Of a stretch of 64,000 nucleotides of DNA, positions 32,600 through 41,944 are shown one piece after another. The DNA is from Streptomyces sp. NBC_00691. Its GTDB lineage: Bacteria; Actinomycetota; Actinomycetes; Streptomycetales; Streptomycetaceae. Position numbers and translations under genes: made by a program. Numbering within the stretch: position 1 is the first letter of the stretch; every line of letters begins with the position of its first letter. The notes under the pieces are model-generated. The model worked only from the letters and a program-made list of their open reading frames with translations. It had not been told where the DNA came from and made no database searches. The stretch lies in contig NZ_CP109007.1 in NCBI RefSeq assembly GCF_036226665.1, forward strand, positions 3,450,501-3,514,500, in the 5' to 3' direction.

Positions 32600-33747
32600 T
32601 TGAAGCCCTTCTTCACGTGGTCGAGGTAGGCGTTGCCGCGCAGGACGCGCTTGCAGCGGGGGCAGTACTCGGCCCATTCGTCGAAGCCGAGGTCGAGGTC
32701 GCGCATGGTGCCCTTGAGGTTCTCCACGTACGGGGCGGTGTCGATGGGCTCGTGGCAGCGGCGGCAGGCGAGCACCTCGTCGTCCTTGCGGCGGGTCGTG
32801 TACTTGAAGAGCTGCATGCCGACGGCGGCGGGCCGCTGGACGATGTGGAAGAACTTCCCGAAGGGGATGTAGATGAGGGTGAAGACGACCGACACCATGT
32901 GGAGGATGGCGAGGAACTCGTAGCCTCCGCCGTGCAGGAAGATCGACGAGAAGGTGAGCAGCAGCCCGGTCACGGAGATGACGATGAGGGCGAGCAGCGG
33001 CACCAGGTCGTAGGCGAAGCGCTGGCCGGTGATGGCGCCGCGGTCCTTCATGCGGCGCCAGAGGAAGTAGCCCGCGCCGGGGATGACCAGGACGGCGGCG
33101 ATGTCGAGGCCGTGGAACATCAGCCAGCCGACGACGCTGAGGGCGTCGAAGCCGAGGATCTTGAAGCCCCAGATCCGCATCTCGTAGCCGGGGCCCGAGC
33201 CGGTGGAGGAGGTGAAGGTGAACCAGCCCCAGGTGAGGGGGAAGGTGATCGCGGCGGCCAGCAGACAGCCCCAGAAGATGAGCTGGTGGGCGGCCCAGCG
33301 GGCGTGCGAGCGGGCGCCGAGGAACTTCTGGAAGCCGAGGTAGGTGGCGATCATCTTCGGCAGCGCGGTGGGCGCCTTGCGGAAGTTCGCGACGGAGAAG
33401 AAGGAGCCCCAGCCCTTGTGGAAGAGGCGGCGCGCTCCGGGGGCGGAGATCCAGACGGTGTAGCGGTAGGCGACGCCGAAGGCGAGGAAGACCGTGGCGA
33501 CGGCGTAGGGCAGCAGGGCCGAGTCGAAGTCGCGGAGCAGTCGGCTTCCGAGGACGATCGCGAGGATCAGCAGGGCGGAGACGGCCGCGCCCGTGAGGCC
33601 GGCGCGGCGGCGCACGGCGGCCGGGGTCTGCGGAGGGAGGCCGGCGGCCGCCGGATCTCCCGGGGCGGGGCCGCCGGGGCCGGGGGCTCCCGGTGTGGGA
33701 TCGCCCGGCGGAGGGGTCGGCTCGGCTGTCTGCGGTGGCTCGGTCAC
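32596..33747 (-). CDS. Multi-helix membrane electron-transfer subunit with C-terminal CxxC motifs
   Basis: A 383-residue protein. A Pro/Gly-rich start of about 40 residues is followed by six to seven membrane helices with several in-membrane or edge His residues (ARWAAHQLIFW, MFHGLDIAAV, LAILHMVSVV, GKFFHIVQRP) suited to heme b. A soluble tail has CRRCHEP and CPRCK. The layout resembles quinone-reactive cytochrome b subunits such as NarI or DsrM; it is not an MFS protein. GTG 33747 is taken as the start. Its stop overlaps the molybdoenzyme start, so the two are coupled. Heme binding is inferred. Confidence 0.75.
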   Translation of the reverse strand: MTEPPQTAEPTPPPGDPTPGAPGPGGPAPGDPAAAGLPPQTPAAVRRRAGLTGAAVSALLILAIVLGSRLLRDFDSALLPYAVATVFLAFGVAYRYTVWISAPGARRLFHKGWGSFFSVANFRKAPTALPKMIATYLGFQKFLGARSHARWAAHQLIFWGCLLAAAITFPLTWGWFTFTSSTGSGPGYEMRIWGFKILGFDALSVVGWLMFHGLDIAAVLVIPGAGYFLWRRMKDRGAITGQRFAYDLVPLLALIVISVTGLLLTFSSIFLHGGGYEFLAILHMVSVVFTLIYIPFGKFFHIVQRPAAVGMQLFKYTTRRKDDEVLACRRCHEPIDTAPYVENLKGTMRDLDLGFDEWAEYCPRCKRVLRGNAYLDHVKKGFK

Positions 33748-33845
33748 GCGGCCACGGTAAGGCCGTACGGGCGCTTTTGCCCTGTTTTGCGGGATCTTGG
33801 GGTGAGGGCTTCGCCCGGACGGGTTCGGGTGCCGCTCCGGTCGCC

Positions 33846-34670
33846 TCAGACCGCGTTCAGTCCGTGGGCGCGGAAGACCTCGCGGACCTCGGCGACCCGC
33901 TCGGGTGTCGGGGACGGCGTGCCGTGCAGGGTGAACGGCATGGCGAGTGCCTGCCACTTCGCTTCGCCCAGCTTGTGGAAGGGAAGGATGTCCACGCGGG
34001 AGACGTTGCCGAGACTCCTGGCGAAGGCGGCGACCCCCTCCACGTTCGCCGGGTCGTCGGTGAGGCCCGGGACGAGGACGAAGCGGACGTGGACCTCCTG
34101 GCCGAGGTCGGCGAGCCGCCTGGCGAAGTCGAGGGTCGGCGCGAGCGGCCGGCCGGTGACCTTCCGGTACGTGGCGGGGTCCCAGGACTTGATGTCGAGC
34201 AGGACCAGATCGGTGTCGCGCAGCAGCGCGTCGGTGGCGCGGACGCCCAGGAAGCCCGAGGTGTCGAGAGCCGTGTGCAGGCCGAGCTCGTGCTTCATCC
34301 GGTGCAGCAGCTCGCCGGTGAAGACGGGCTGGAGGAGCGGTTCGCCACCGGAGACGGTGGCTCCGCCGCCGGAGGCGGAGATGAAGCGGACGTACTTTGC
34401 GGCCTCGGCGATCACGGCGTCGGCGGAGGTGCGCTTGCCGTTGCGCATCTTCCAGGTGTCGGGGTTGTGGCAGTAGAGGCAGGTGAGGGGGCAGCCCGAG
34501 AGGAAGGCGACGAAGCGGGTGCCCGGACCGTCGACGCCGGTGGACAGATCCCAGGAGTGGACCGAGCCCTCGGAGGGGCGCCGGGTCGCGGCGGCGGCCG
34601 GGGTGGTGGGACGTGCCGAGGCGGTCGCGGCGGCGGCCGGGGTGGTGGGCCCGAGGGCGAGGCTGGTCAT
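33846..34670 (-). CDS. pflA: Pyruvate formate-lyase-activating enzyme
   Basis: A 274-residue radical SAM activase. CPLTCLYC (CxxxCxxC, near residue 60) binds the [4Fe-4S] cluster; GPGTRFVAFLSGC, SGGEPLLQ (SAM-binding GGE), ALDTSGFL and DIKSWDP follow, as in PflA. The first 30 residues contain a duplicated low-complexity segment (TTPAAAAT twice) that is not part of the fold. It installs the glycyl radical on PflB. It follows pflB after 83 bp holding a strong hairpin, so its dose may be kept below pflB. Confidence 0.93.
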   Translation of the reverse strand: MTSLALGPTTPAAAATASARPTTPAAAATRRPSEGSVHSWDLSTGVDGPGTRFVAFLSGCPLTCLYCHNPDTWKMRNGKRTSADAVIAEAAKYVRFISASGGGATVSGGEPLLQPVFTGELLHRMKHELGLHTALDTSGFLGVRATDALLRDTDLVLLDIKSWDPATYRKVTGRPLAPTLDFARRLADLGQEVHVRFVLVPGLTDDPANVEGVAAFARSLGNVSRVDILPFHKLGEAKWQALAMPFTLHGTPSPTPERVAEVREVFRAHGLNAV

Positions 34671-34698
34671 GGCAGGGCCTCTTTCGATCGTGTCGGGT

Positions 34699-34738
34699 GC
34701 GCCCCGGGGCCGGCGTGAGGCCGCCGGCCCCGGGGCGC
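34699..34738 (-). terminator. Perfect 16-bp hairpin between pflB and pflA
   Basis: GCGCCCCGGGGCCGGC (34699-34714) pairs fully with 34723-34738 around an 8-nt loop. It lies inside the pfl unit, so it should attenuate rather than end transcription, or stabilise the pflB 3' end. Confidence 0.75.
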
Positions 34739-34753
34739 GGTCGGGGGGGCTGC

Positions 34754-37093
34754 CTACAGTGAGCCGTGGAAGGTGCGGTTCAGGACGTCGAGCTGTTGCT
34801 CGCGGGTGAGCCGGACGAAGTTGACCGCGTATCCGGAGACCCGGATGGTCAGCTGCGGGTAGTTCTCCGGGTGCTCCATGGCGTCCATGAGCGTGTCGCG
34901 GTTGAGGACGTTCACGTTCATGTGGAAACCGTCGCTGGCCATGTAGCCGTCGAGGACCCCCGCGAGGTTCTTGATCCGCTCCTCGGGGGTGCGGCCCAGG
35001 CCGTCGGGGGTGACGGTGTTGGTCAGCGAGATGCCGTCCTCGGCGTCCTCGTACGGGAGCTTGGCGACCGACAGGGCCGAGGCCACGTAGCCGTGGGTGT
35101 CGCGGCCGTTCATCGGGTTGGCGCCCGGGGCGAAGGGCTCACCGGCGCGGCGCCCGTCGGGGGTGTTGCCGGTCTTCTTGCCGTAGACGACGTTGGAGGT
35201 GATGGTCAGGACGGACTGGGTGTGCTCGGCGTTCCGGTAGGTGGGGTGCTTGCGCACCTTCCTCATGAACTCCTCGACGAGCCAGACCGCGATCTCGTCG
35301 GCCCGGTCGTCGTTGTTGCCGTAGGCCGGGTAGTCGCCCTCGACCGTGTAGTCGGTGGCCAGGCCGGACTCGTCGCGGTGCACGGTGACCCGGGCGTACT
35401 TGATGGCGGCCAGCGAGTCGACGGCGACCGAGAGGCCTGCGATGCCGAAGGCCATGGTGCGGCGCACGTCGCGGTCGTGGAGTGCCATCTCGACGCGCTC
35501 GTAGGCGTACTTGTCGTGCATGAAGTGGATGACGTTCAGCGAGTGGACGTAGACGCTCGCGAGCCACTCCATCTGCTCGTCGAACCTGGCCATGACCTCG
35601 TCGTGGTCGAGGACTTCGGCGGCCCCCTCCTCCATGGAACGCAGCGCGCCGGTGTCGGGGCCGACCTGGACGCCGGACTTCTCGTCGCGGCCGCCGTTGA
35701 TCGCGTACAGGAGGGTCTTGGCGAGGTTCACCCGGGCGCCGAAGAACTGCATCTGCTTGCCGACGGGCATGGCGGAGACGCAGCAGGCGATGGCGGTGTC
35801 GTCGCCGAAGCGGGGGCGCATCAGCTCGTCCGACTCGTACTGGACGGAGGAGGTGTCGATGGAGACCCTCGCGCAGAACTCCTTGAAGCCCTGCGGGAGG
35901 CGCGGCGACCAGAAGACGGTCATGTTCGGCTCGGGGGCCGGGCCCAGGTTGTAGAGGGTCTGGAGGTAGCGGAAGGACGTCCGGGTGACCAGCGGACGGC
36001 CGTCCTCGCCCATGCCGGCGAGGGACTCGGTGACCCAGGTCGGGTCGCCGGAGAAGCCCTGGTCGTACTCGGGGGTGCGCAGGAAGCGGACGATGCGGAG
36101 CTTGATGATGAAGTCGTCGACCAGTTCCTGGGCCCGCTCCTCGGTGAGCGCTCCGGCCTCGATGTCCCGCTGGAGGTAGACGTCGAGGAAGGTGGAGGTG
36201 CGGCCGAGGGACATCGCGGCGCCGTTCTGCTCCTTCACGGCGGCGAGGTAGGCGAAGTACAGCCACTGGACGGCGTCGCGGCCGGTGACGGCGGGGCCGG
36301 AGATGTCGTGACCGTAGGAGGCGGCCATCGCCTTGAGTTCGCCCAGGGCGCGGATCTGCTCGGCGAGTTCCTCGCGGAGCCGGATGGTCTCCTCGATCGA
36401 ACGGTTCCCGGCGGGGAGGATGTCGAGCTCCTCCTTCTCCTCCTTCTTCACCTGGACGAGGCGGTCGACACCGTAGAGGGCGACCCGGCGGTAGTCGCCG
36501 ATGATGCGGCCGCGACCGTAGGCGTCGGGGAGCCCGGTGACGACGCCGGCCTTGCGGGCGGCGCGGATCTCCGGGGTGTACGCGTCGAAGACACCGGCGT
36601 TGTGGGTCTTGCGGTACTCGGTGAAGATCTTCTCCAGCTCCGGGGAGACGGGGTAGCCGTAGGTCTCCAGGGCGCCGGCGACCATGCGCCAGCCGCCGTA
36701 CGGCATGATCGCGCGCTTCAGCGGGGCGTCGGTCTGGAGGCCGACGATCAGGTCCTTGTCACGGTCTATGTAACCGGGGGCGTGGGCGGTGATGGTGGAC
36801 GGCACGTCGTACGAGACGTCGTACACGCCCTTGGCGCGCTCCTCGGGGAACCTCTCCGTGATGGCCTTCCACACGGCGGTGGTCCGCTCGGTGGGTCCGG
36901 CCAGGAAGGAGTCGTCGCCCTCGTACGGCGTGTAGTTCTGCTGGATGAAGTCGCGGACGTCGACGGCGTCGCGCCACAGTCCGCCCTTGAAGCCCTTCCA
37001 GGCCCGCTCGTTCACCGTTGCCTCAGCAGGGGTCGCAGTCACTGCCCGCACCGCCTTCTTCGATTCATTCGATCGCGTCGTTGCTTCCTCCAT
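34754..37093 (-). CDS. pflB: Formate C-acetyltransferase (pyruvate formate-lyase)
   Basis: A 779-residue glycyl-radical enzyme converting pyruvate and CoA to acetyl-CoA and formate. Both catalytic features are intact: the adjacent Cys437-Cys438 in IACCVSAMP and the radical Gly754 in RVSGYAV near the C-terminus. Length and order match PflB; the first 30 residues are a variable extension. ATG 37093 has AAGGAG 6 nt upstream. PFL is oxygen-labile and rare in streptomycetes, so expression is presumably restricted to low oxygen; a DevR-like half box lies upstream at 37143. Confidence 0.96.
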   Translation of the reverse strand: MEEATTRSNESKKAVRAVTATPAEATVNERAWKGFKGGLWRDAVDVRDFIQQNYTPYEGDDSFLAGPTERTTAVWKAITERFPEERAKGVYDVSYDVPSTITAHAPGYIDRDKDLIVGLQTDAPLKRAIMPYGGWRMVAGALETYGYPVSPELEKIFTEYRKTHNAGVFDAYTPEIRAARKAGVVTGLPDAYGRGRIIGDYRRVALYGVDRLVQVKKEEKEELDILPAGNRSIEETIRLREELAEQIRALGELKAMAASYGHDISGPAVTGRDAVQWLYFAYLAAVKEQNGAAMSLGRTSTFLDVYLQRDIEAGALTEERAQELVDDFIIKLRIVRFLRTPEYDQGFSGDPTWVTESLAGMGEDGRPLVTRTSFRYLQTLYNLGPAPEPNMTVFWSPRLPQGFKEFCARVSIDTSSVQYESDELMRPRFGDDTAIACCVSAMPVGKQMQFFGARVNLAKTLLYAINGGRDEKSGVQVGPDTGALRSMEEGAAEVLDHDEVMARFDEQMEWLASVYVHSLNVIHFMHDKYAYERVEMALHDRDVRRTMAFGIAGLSVAVDSLAAIKYARVTVHRDESGLATDYTVEGDYPAYGNNDDRADEIAVWLVEEFMRKVRKHPTYRNAEHTQSVLTITSNVVYGKKTGNTPDGRRAGEPFAPGANPMNGRDTHGYVASALSVAKLPYEDAEDGISLTNTVTPDGLGRTPEERIKNLAGVLDGYMASDGFHMNVNVLNRDTLMDAMEHPENYPQLTIRVSGYAVNFVRLTREQQLDVLNRTFHGSL

Positions 37094-37142
37094 TCCACTC
37101 CTTCTGATCGATCATTTCGGTCGGCATTGGTCACCTCCGGGC

Positions 37143-37155
37143 GGTCTTAGGTCCC
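37143..37155 (-). promoter_or_regulatory. GGGACCT-type box upstream of pflB (candidate hypoxia-regulator site)
   Basis: On the minus strand the sequence is GGGACCTAAGACC, about 50 bp before the pflB start. It resembles one and a half arms of the DosR/DevR consensus (GGGAC-N4-GTCCC). A related motif occurs at 41792-41805 in the nirBD upstream region. Regulator identity is inference. Confidence 0.35.
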
Positions 37156-37170
37156 GTTCCGGATACGCGG

Positions 37171-37195
37171 AAAGACCCCGCCTCGCGGGGTCTTT
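37171..37195. terminator. Intrinsic terminator between narK and pflB
   Basis: AAAGACCCCGC (37171-37181) pairs perfectly with GCGGGGTCTTT (37185-37195) around CTC, giving an A/T-flanked, 11-bp stem. On the minus strand it lies between the narK stop and the pflB promoter. Confidence 0.88.
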
Positions 37196-37207
37196 GCGCA
37201 GGGTCGG

Positions 37208-38629
37208 TCAGCTGGGCGCCTCGGCGCTCCTGCGGGCGTAGAACCACCAGGTCACGACCATGCAGCTGACGTAGAAGGCGACGAATCCCCACATCGCGCT
37301 GGTCACGGCCACCGAGCCGAACAGGGCCGGGATGAAGAAGAAGCCGTAGGCCGCGATGGCCGAGGTGAATCCGGTGACGGCGCCGGACTCCATTTCCGCC
37401 TGCTTCAGCGCCCTGGTGTATTCCGGGGTGCCTTCCGTGAGTCCCTTGAGGTGGGTGCCGCGGAAGATGACGGGGATCTGGCGGAAGGTCGAGCCGTTGC
37501 CGATCCCGGAGAAGAAGAACGCGGCGAGGAAGCAGAAGAAGAAGCCGTAGAAGGAGCCGCCGTCACTGCCCGAGGGCAGGAAGTTGATCACGCCGATGAT
37601 CGAGACGGCCATGCCCACGAAGGACAGGATGGTGACCCGGGCGCCGCCCCACTTGTCGGCGATCCAGCCGCCGCCCCAGCGGGCGAGCGCGCCCACGGCG
37701 GGGCCCATCCAGGCGTAGGTGGCGATCGAGTAGTCCGGGAACGTGGTCTTGATCAGCATCGGCAGGGCGGCGGCGAAGCCGATGAAGGAGCCGAAGGTGC
37801 CGACGTACAGCCAGGTCATCAGCCAGTTGTGCTTGCGCTTGAAGATGATCTTCTGCTGCTTGAACGGGGTCGAGGCGACCTTCAGGTCGTTCTGCCCGAA
37901 CCAGGCGACGGCCGCCAGGACCAGCAGGACCGGGACCCAGAGGAACGCGGCGTTCTGCAGGTACACGGGGGTGCCGTCGGCCTTGTGCTGGGCCGAGCCG
38001 ATGGCGATGGTCGACCAGGTGATGACGATCGGCGTCAGCAGCTGCACGACGGAGACGCCGAGGTTGCCGAGACCGCCGTTGATGCCGGTCGCGCTGCCCT
38101 TCTTCGCCTTGGGGAAGAAGAAGCCGATGTTGGCGAGCGAGGAGGCGAAGTTCGCGCCGCCGATGCCGCAGAGGGCGGCGATGGCGACCATCACGGCGTA
38201 CGGGGTCGTCGGGTCCTGGATGGCGATGCCGAGCCAGATCAGCGGCACGATCAGCACGACCGTCGACAGCGCGGTGAAACGGCGCTGGCCGACCATCGGG
38301 CCGAGGAAGGTGTAGAGGATCCGGGCGGTGCCGCCGGTCAGACCGGGGACGGCCGTCAGCCAGAACAGCTGGGAGGTGGAGAAGCCGAAGCCGACGTCCT
38401 TCAGATTGGTCGCGGTCACCGACCAGACCTGCCAGACGACGAACGCCACGAGGAGCGCCGGCACGGCGATCCACAGATTGCGGTTCGCGACCTTCCTGCC
38501 GATCGACTTCCAGAAGAGCTCGTTCTCCGGCTCCCAGTCGGTGATCGGCTTGCCGGGGCGGTACTGCTCCGTGTCGTACGCGGCGGAGGGCCCGCCCGTC
38601 CTTCTGCTGTCCTGGACTACGGAACTCAT
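37208..38629 (-). CDS. narK: NarK-type nitrate/nitrite transporter
   Basis: A 473-residue MFS protein of the nitrate/nitrite porter family with about 12 helices. A cytoplasmic start (YRPGKPITDWEPENELFW) is typical of actinobacterial NarK. Family motifs GIGGANFASSLANIGFFFP near residue 165 and GINGGLGNLGVSVVQL near 190 line the substrate path. ATG has GGGAAG upstream. It imports nitrate and/or exports nitrite. It lies between nirBD and pflB on the same strand, with a terminator after its stop. Confidence 0.94.
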   Translation of the reverse strand: MSSVVQDSRRTGGPSAAYDTEQYRPGKPITDWEPENELFWKSIGRKVANRNLWIAVPALLVAFVVWQVWSVTATNLKDVGFGFSTSQLFWLTAVPGLTGGTARILYTFLGPMVGQRRFTALSTVVLIVPLIWLGIAIQDPTTPYAVMVAIAALCGIGGANFASSLANIGFFFPKAKKGSATGINGGLGNLGVSVVQLLTPIVITWSTIAIGSAQHKADGTPVYLQNAAFLWVPVLLVLAAVAWFGQNDLKVASTPFKQQKIIFKRKHNWLMTWLYVGTFGSFIGFAAALPMLIKTTFPDYSIATYAWMGPAVGALARWGGGWIADKWGGARVTILSFVGMAVSIIGVINFLPSGSDGGSFYGFFFCFLAAFFFSGIGNGSTFRQIPVIFRGTHLKGLTEGTPEYTRALKQAEMESGAVTGFTSAIAAYGFFFIPALFGSVAVTSAMWGFVAFYVSCMVVTWWFYARRSAEAPS

Positions 38630-38776
38630 GGCGCTTCCCTGACTTCCCTGTTCGGGGCTGACCTTCGAGGCTTTCCTTGCTCTTCCAGGCTGCGCCGCGG
38701 GGTGGGGGGCGGGTCAGTGCCGATGGTCGCCGGACGGGCGGGCCTAGGTCGGGGAGCCGGGCGGGCCAAGGTCCTG

Positions 38777-41677
38777 TCAGGGGCGGGCCGTAGGCACCGG
38801 GAGGACCGGCAGGGCGACCGCCGGGTCGTCGAGGCAGGCGCCGGTCCGCAGGTCGAACTCCTGCTTGTGCAGCGGGGACGCGACGACCGGCACCCCGTCC
38901 CGGCTGCCCATGATCCCGTTCGCGATGACGTCGGCGCCCGAGAAGGGATCCCGGTTGCCCACCGCGTACACCTCGCCGCCCCCGTCCCGGAACAGCGCCG
39001 CCTCGGTGCCGTCCGCGAGGACCGCCGCCCGGCCCCGCCCCGGCTCCAGGAACTCCACGCCGGCCACGTGCGGCTCGAAGCGGGCCAGGGCCGCCGGGTC
39101 GTCGAGGACGGCCTGCCACTCGTCGCGGTACGCGGCCACGTGCCGCTCCATCTGCGCCTCCAGCTCGGCGCGGATCCCGAGCGAGTCCTCGATCAGGACC
39201 TCCCGGAGACGCGCAAGCCCACGAGCCCCGGCCGTCCCACCGCTCCCATTCGTCCCACCGGTCCTACCGCTCCCATCCGTCCCATCGGTCCCACCGCTCC
39301 CATCCGTCCCACCGGTCCCACCGGTCCCGCCGCCAAGCCTTTCCAGCCACGCCGAGGTGCGCTCCAGGCGCTCCCCGGTCCGTACGTAGTACATGAGGAA
39401 CCGGTCGATCAGCGCGAACAGTTCGGCGGCCGACAGGTCGGAGGCGAGCAGACCGGCGTGACGCGGGTCGGTGCCGCCGTTGCCGCAGACGTACAGGTTC
39501 CAGCCGCCGGCGGTGGCGATGACGCCGATGTCCTTGCCCCGGGCCTCCGCGCACTCGCGCGGACAGCCCGAGACCCCGCCCTTGATCTTGTGCGGGGCCC
39601 GCAGGCCCCGGTAGCGGAGCTCCAGGTCGATCGCGAGCCGCACCGAGTCGCCCTGCCCGAAGCGGCAGAACCGGGACCCGACGCAGGACTTGACCGTGCG
39701 CAGGGACTTCCCGTACGCCTGCCCCGACTCGAAGCCGGCCCCGATCAGCCTGCGCCAGATGGCGGGGAGCTCCTCCTTCCGCGCACCGAACAGGTCGATC
39801 CGCTGACCGCCGGTGATCTTGCTGTAGAGACCGTGGTCGCGCGCCACCTCGCCGATGGCGATGAGCTGCTCGGCGGTGATCTCGCCGCCCGGGACGCGCG
39901 GCACGACCGAATAGGTGCCGTCCTTCTGGAGGTTGGCGAGGAAGAGGTCGTTGGAGTCCTGGAGCGCGGCCTGCTCTCCGTCGAGAACGTGCCGCAGACC
40001 GAGTTCGGGGGCCAGGGTGCCGAGGACGTTGGCGACGACGGGCTTGCAGACGACGCAGCCGGAGCCCGCGTTCCCGCCCGGGGCCGAGCCGCCGGAGCCG
40101 TACCGCTCCGTCAGTTCGGTGTACGAGCGGATGTGCTCGGTGCGGATCAGTTCGTAGATCTCCGGGCGGGTGAGTTCGGGGAAGTGCTCGCACAGCCCCT
40201 TCGGCCGCTCCACGCCCGCCGCGTCGAGGACGGCCTGGAGCGTGTTCACACACCCGCCGCAGCCCGTGCCCGCCTTGGTGCAGCGCTTGACGCCGCCGAT
40301 GTCGGTCAGCCCGTGCTCGGCGATCGCTCCGGCCACCGCGCCCTTGGTCACGTGGTGGCAGGAACAGACGACGGCGTCGTCGGGGAGCGCGTCCGCGCCG
40401 AGCAGCTCCGCCCCGGCCGCGCCGGCCGGGAGGAGGAACGCCTCGGGCGGGCCCGGAAGCCGGCGGCCCGCGTGCGGCTTGAGGGAGCCGTACGCCTCGG
40501 CGTCGCCGACCAGGATGCCGCCGAGGAGCTGTCCCTCGGGGCCGAGCAGCAGCTTCTTGTAGACGCCCTCGCGCGCGTCCGAGAAGACGATCTCGGTGGC
40601 CCGGGGCCCGCCGTCCCGCCCGTCCGCGAACGGGTCGCCGAAGGAGGCCACGTCCGCGCCGAGCAGCTTCAGCCTGGTGGAGGTGTCGGCACCCGTGAAC
40701 ACCGTCGTACCGGAGCCCGCGAGCTGGTCGGCGACCGCCTCCGCCATCTGATAGCCGGGCGCGACCAGGCCGTACACCCGCCCGTCGGAGGTCTGCGCGC
40801 ACTCACCGATCGCGTACACGTACGGGTCGGTCGTCCGGCAGCGCTCGTCCACCGCCACTCCCCCGCGGTCCCCGACCGCGAGCCCCGCCTCACGGGCGAG
40901 CCGGTCGCGGGGCCGCACCCCGGCGGAGAAGACGACGACGTCGGCGGGGAGCCGCGTGCCGTCCGACAGCCTCAGCAGACGGGCCTTCCCGTCGGCGTCG
41001 GTCTCGACCTCGGTGGCGCCGACCCCGGTGTGCACGGCCACGCCCATCGACTCGATCGTGGCGCGCAGGGCCGCTGCGCCGCCGTCGTCGACCTGGAGCG
41101 GCATGAGCCGGGGCGCGAACTCGACGACACGCGTGGCGAGTCCGAGGGTACGGAGCGCCCCGGCGGCCTCCAGGCCGAGGAGCCCGCCGCCGATGACGAC
41201 GCCGGTCGTGGCCTCCTCGGCGTACCGGGTGAGGGCGTCGACGTCGTACAGCGTGCGGTACGTGAAGCAGCCGGTCGCGTCGGCGCCGGGGATCGGCGGC
41301 ACGAAGGGGTACGAGCCGGTCGCCAGGACCAGCGCGTCGTACGGGACGACCGCGCCGGAGGTGGTGGTGACCGTACGGGTGGCCCGGTCGATGTGCTCGG
41401 CCGGGTCGCCGAGGCGCAGGTCGATGCCGTGACCGGAGAGGAACTCGGGTGTGGAGAGCCCGAGTTGGTTGGGTTCTGTGCCGGTGAAGACGGACGACAG
41501 ATGCACCCGGTCGTAGGCGGGCACGTCCTCCTCGGCGAGCACCGTGACCTGCCAGCCGGGGCCGCCGGGCACGGCCGGGTCGGCGAGCGCGCCGCGCTCG
41601 GCCAGCGCCTCCAGGAGCCGGTGGCCGACCATGCCGTGGCCGATGAGGACGAGGGTCTGTGTCCGCTGGGCGGCCAT
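38777..41677 (-). CDS. nirBD: NirB-NirD fusion: NAD(P)H nitrite reductase
   Basis: A 966-residue assimilatory nitrite reductase. The N-terminal FAD/NAD domains (LVLIGHGMVGHRLLE; GVVIGGGLLGLEAAGAL near 170) are followed by BFD-type [2Fe-2S] loops (CSCHHVTKG, CTKAGTGCGGC, CVVC) and the siroheme/4Fe-4S domain with CVGSRFC and CPREC. About residues 782-814 form a Gly/Thr/Ser/Asp repeat linker, then the NirB C-terminal helices, and residues about 872-966 are a complete NirD Rieske-like domain (VYAVGNRDPFSG, SPLHKQEFDL). NirB and NirD are usually separate proteins. ATG 41677 has GGAG upstream. Confidence 0.93.
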   Translation of the reverse strand: MAAQRTQTLVLIGHGMVGHRLLEALAERGALADPAVPGGPGWQVTVLAEEDVPAYDRVHLSSVFTGTEPNQLGLSTPEFLSGHGIDLRLGDPAEHIDRATRTVTTTSGAVVPYDALVLATGSYPFVPPIPGADATGCFTYRTLYDVDALTRYAEEATTGVVIGGGLLGLEAAGALRTLGLATRVVEFAPRLMPLQVDDGGAAALRATIESMGVAVHTGVGATEVETDADGKARLLRLSDGTRLPADVVVFSAGVRPRDRLAREAGLAVGDRGGVAVDERCRTTDPYVYAIGECAQTSDGRVYGLVAPGYQMAEAVADQLAGSGTTVFTGADTSTRLKLLGADVASFGDPFADGRDGGPRATEIVFSDAREGVYKKLLLGPEGQLLGGILVGDAEAYGSLKPHAGRRLPGPPEAFLLPAGAAGAELLGADALPDDAVVCSCHHVTKGAVAGAIAEHGLTDIGGVKRCTKAGTGCGGCVNTLQAVLDAAGVERPKGLCEHFPELTRPEIYELIRTEHIRSYTELTERYGSGGSAPGGNAGSGCVVCKPVVANVLGTLAPELGLRHVLDGEQAALQDSNDLFLANLQKDGTYSVVPRVPGGEITAEQLIAIGEVARDHGLYSKITGGQRIDLFGARKEELPAIWRRLIGAGFESGQAYGKSLRTVKSCVGSRFCRFGQGDSVRLAIDLELRYRGLRAPHKIKGGVSGCPRECAEARGKDIGVIATAGGWNLYVCGNGGTDPRHAGLLASDLSAAELFALIDRFLMYYVRTGERLERTSAWLERLGGGTGGTGGTDGSGGTDGTDGSGRTGGTNGSGGTAGARGLARLREVLIEDSLGIRAELEAQMERHVAAYRDEWQAVLDDPAALARFEPHVAGVEFLEPGRGRAAVLADGTEAALFRDGGGEVYAVGNRDPFSGADVIANGIMGSRDGVPVVASPLHKQEFDLRTGACLDDPAVALPVLPVPTARP
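39236..39334. repeat. 9-bp minisatellite in the nirBD linker (11 units)
   Basis: Eleven consecutive 9-bp units of consensus CCCACCGGT (plus strand) lie in frame inside nirBD and encode a Gly/Thr/Ser/Asp-rich stretch between the siroheme domain and the last NirB helices. Unit number could vary without frameshift. Confidence 0.85.
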
Positions 41678-41791
41678 GGCGGTCTCCGTGGGGGTCGGTT
41701 TCGCGGGACTGGTTCGCGTACGGGTGGCTTCTCCTCCGACCGTAGGGGCGCCGGGTGGGCGTGTCGGGGCCGTGAAGGGCCCGAGGATCCG

Positions 41792-41805
41792 GGACCTGCG
41801 ACCCC
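41792..41805. promoter_or_regulatory. GGGACCT-type box in the nirBD/chelatase divergent region
   Basis: GGGACCTGCGACCC (plus strand) matches the pflB box in 14 of 17 positions when extended to both flanks. It is 115 bp upstream of nirBD and 140 bp upstream of the chelatase gene. No clear GlnR box was seen in the 267-bp region. Confidence 0.35.
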
Positions 41806-41944
41806 CCCGGCCGGGGCCGAACGGCGCGGTCGCGGGGCGGCGGCGCGGGCTTAGCGTGAACGGGCGGGGCCGCGTCGGCGAACGACACCGTCGCGCGGCC
41901 CCCCGGACGGGGCCGAGCCGCACGACCGGGGGGTGGAGGTACGG

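Noticed and set aside
32596..33747. MFS transporter annotation for the membrane subunit of the molybdoenzyme operon
   Set aside because: It has about six helices, edge His residues and a CxxC tail, and is translationally coupled to the molybdoenzyme; it lacks MFS motif A.
36759..36977. Short minus-strand frame within pflB
   Set aside because: It is an Arg-rich shadow of the strongly supported pflB frame.
41678..41944. GlnR operator in the nirBD/chelatase region
   Set aside because: No GTnAC-n6-GAAAC pair with correct spacing was found; GAAACC-like pieces occur alone.
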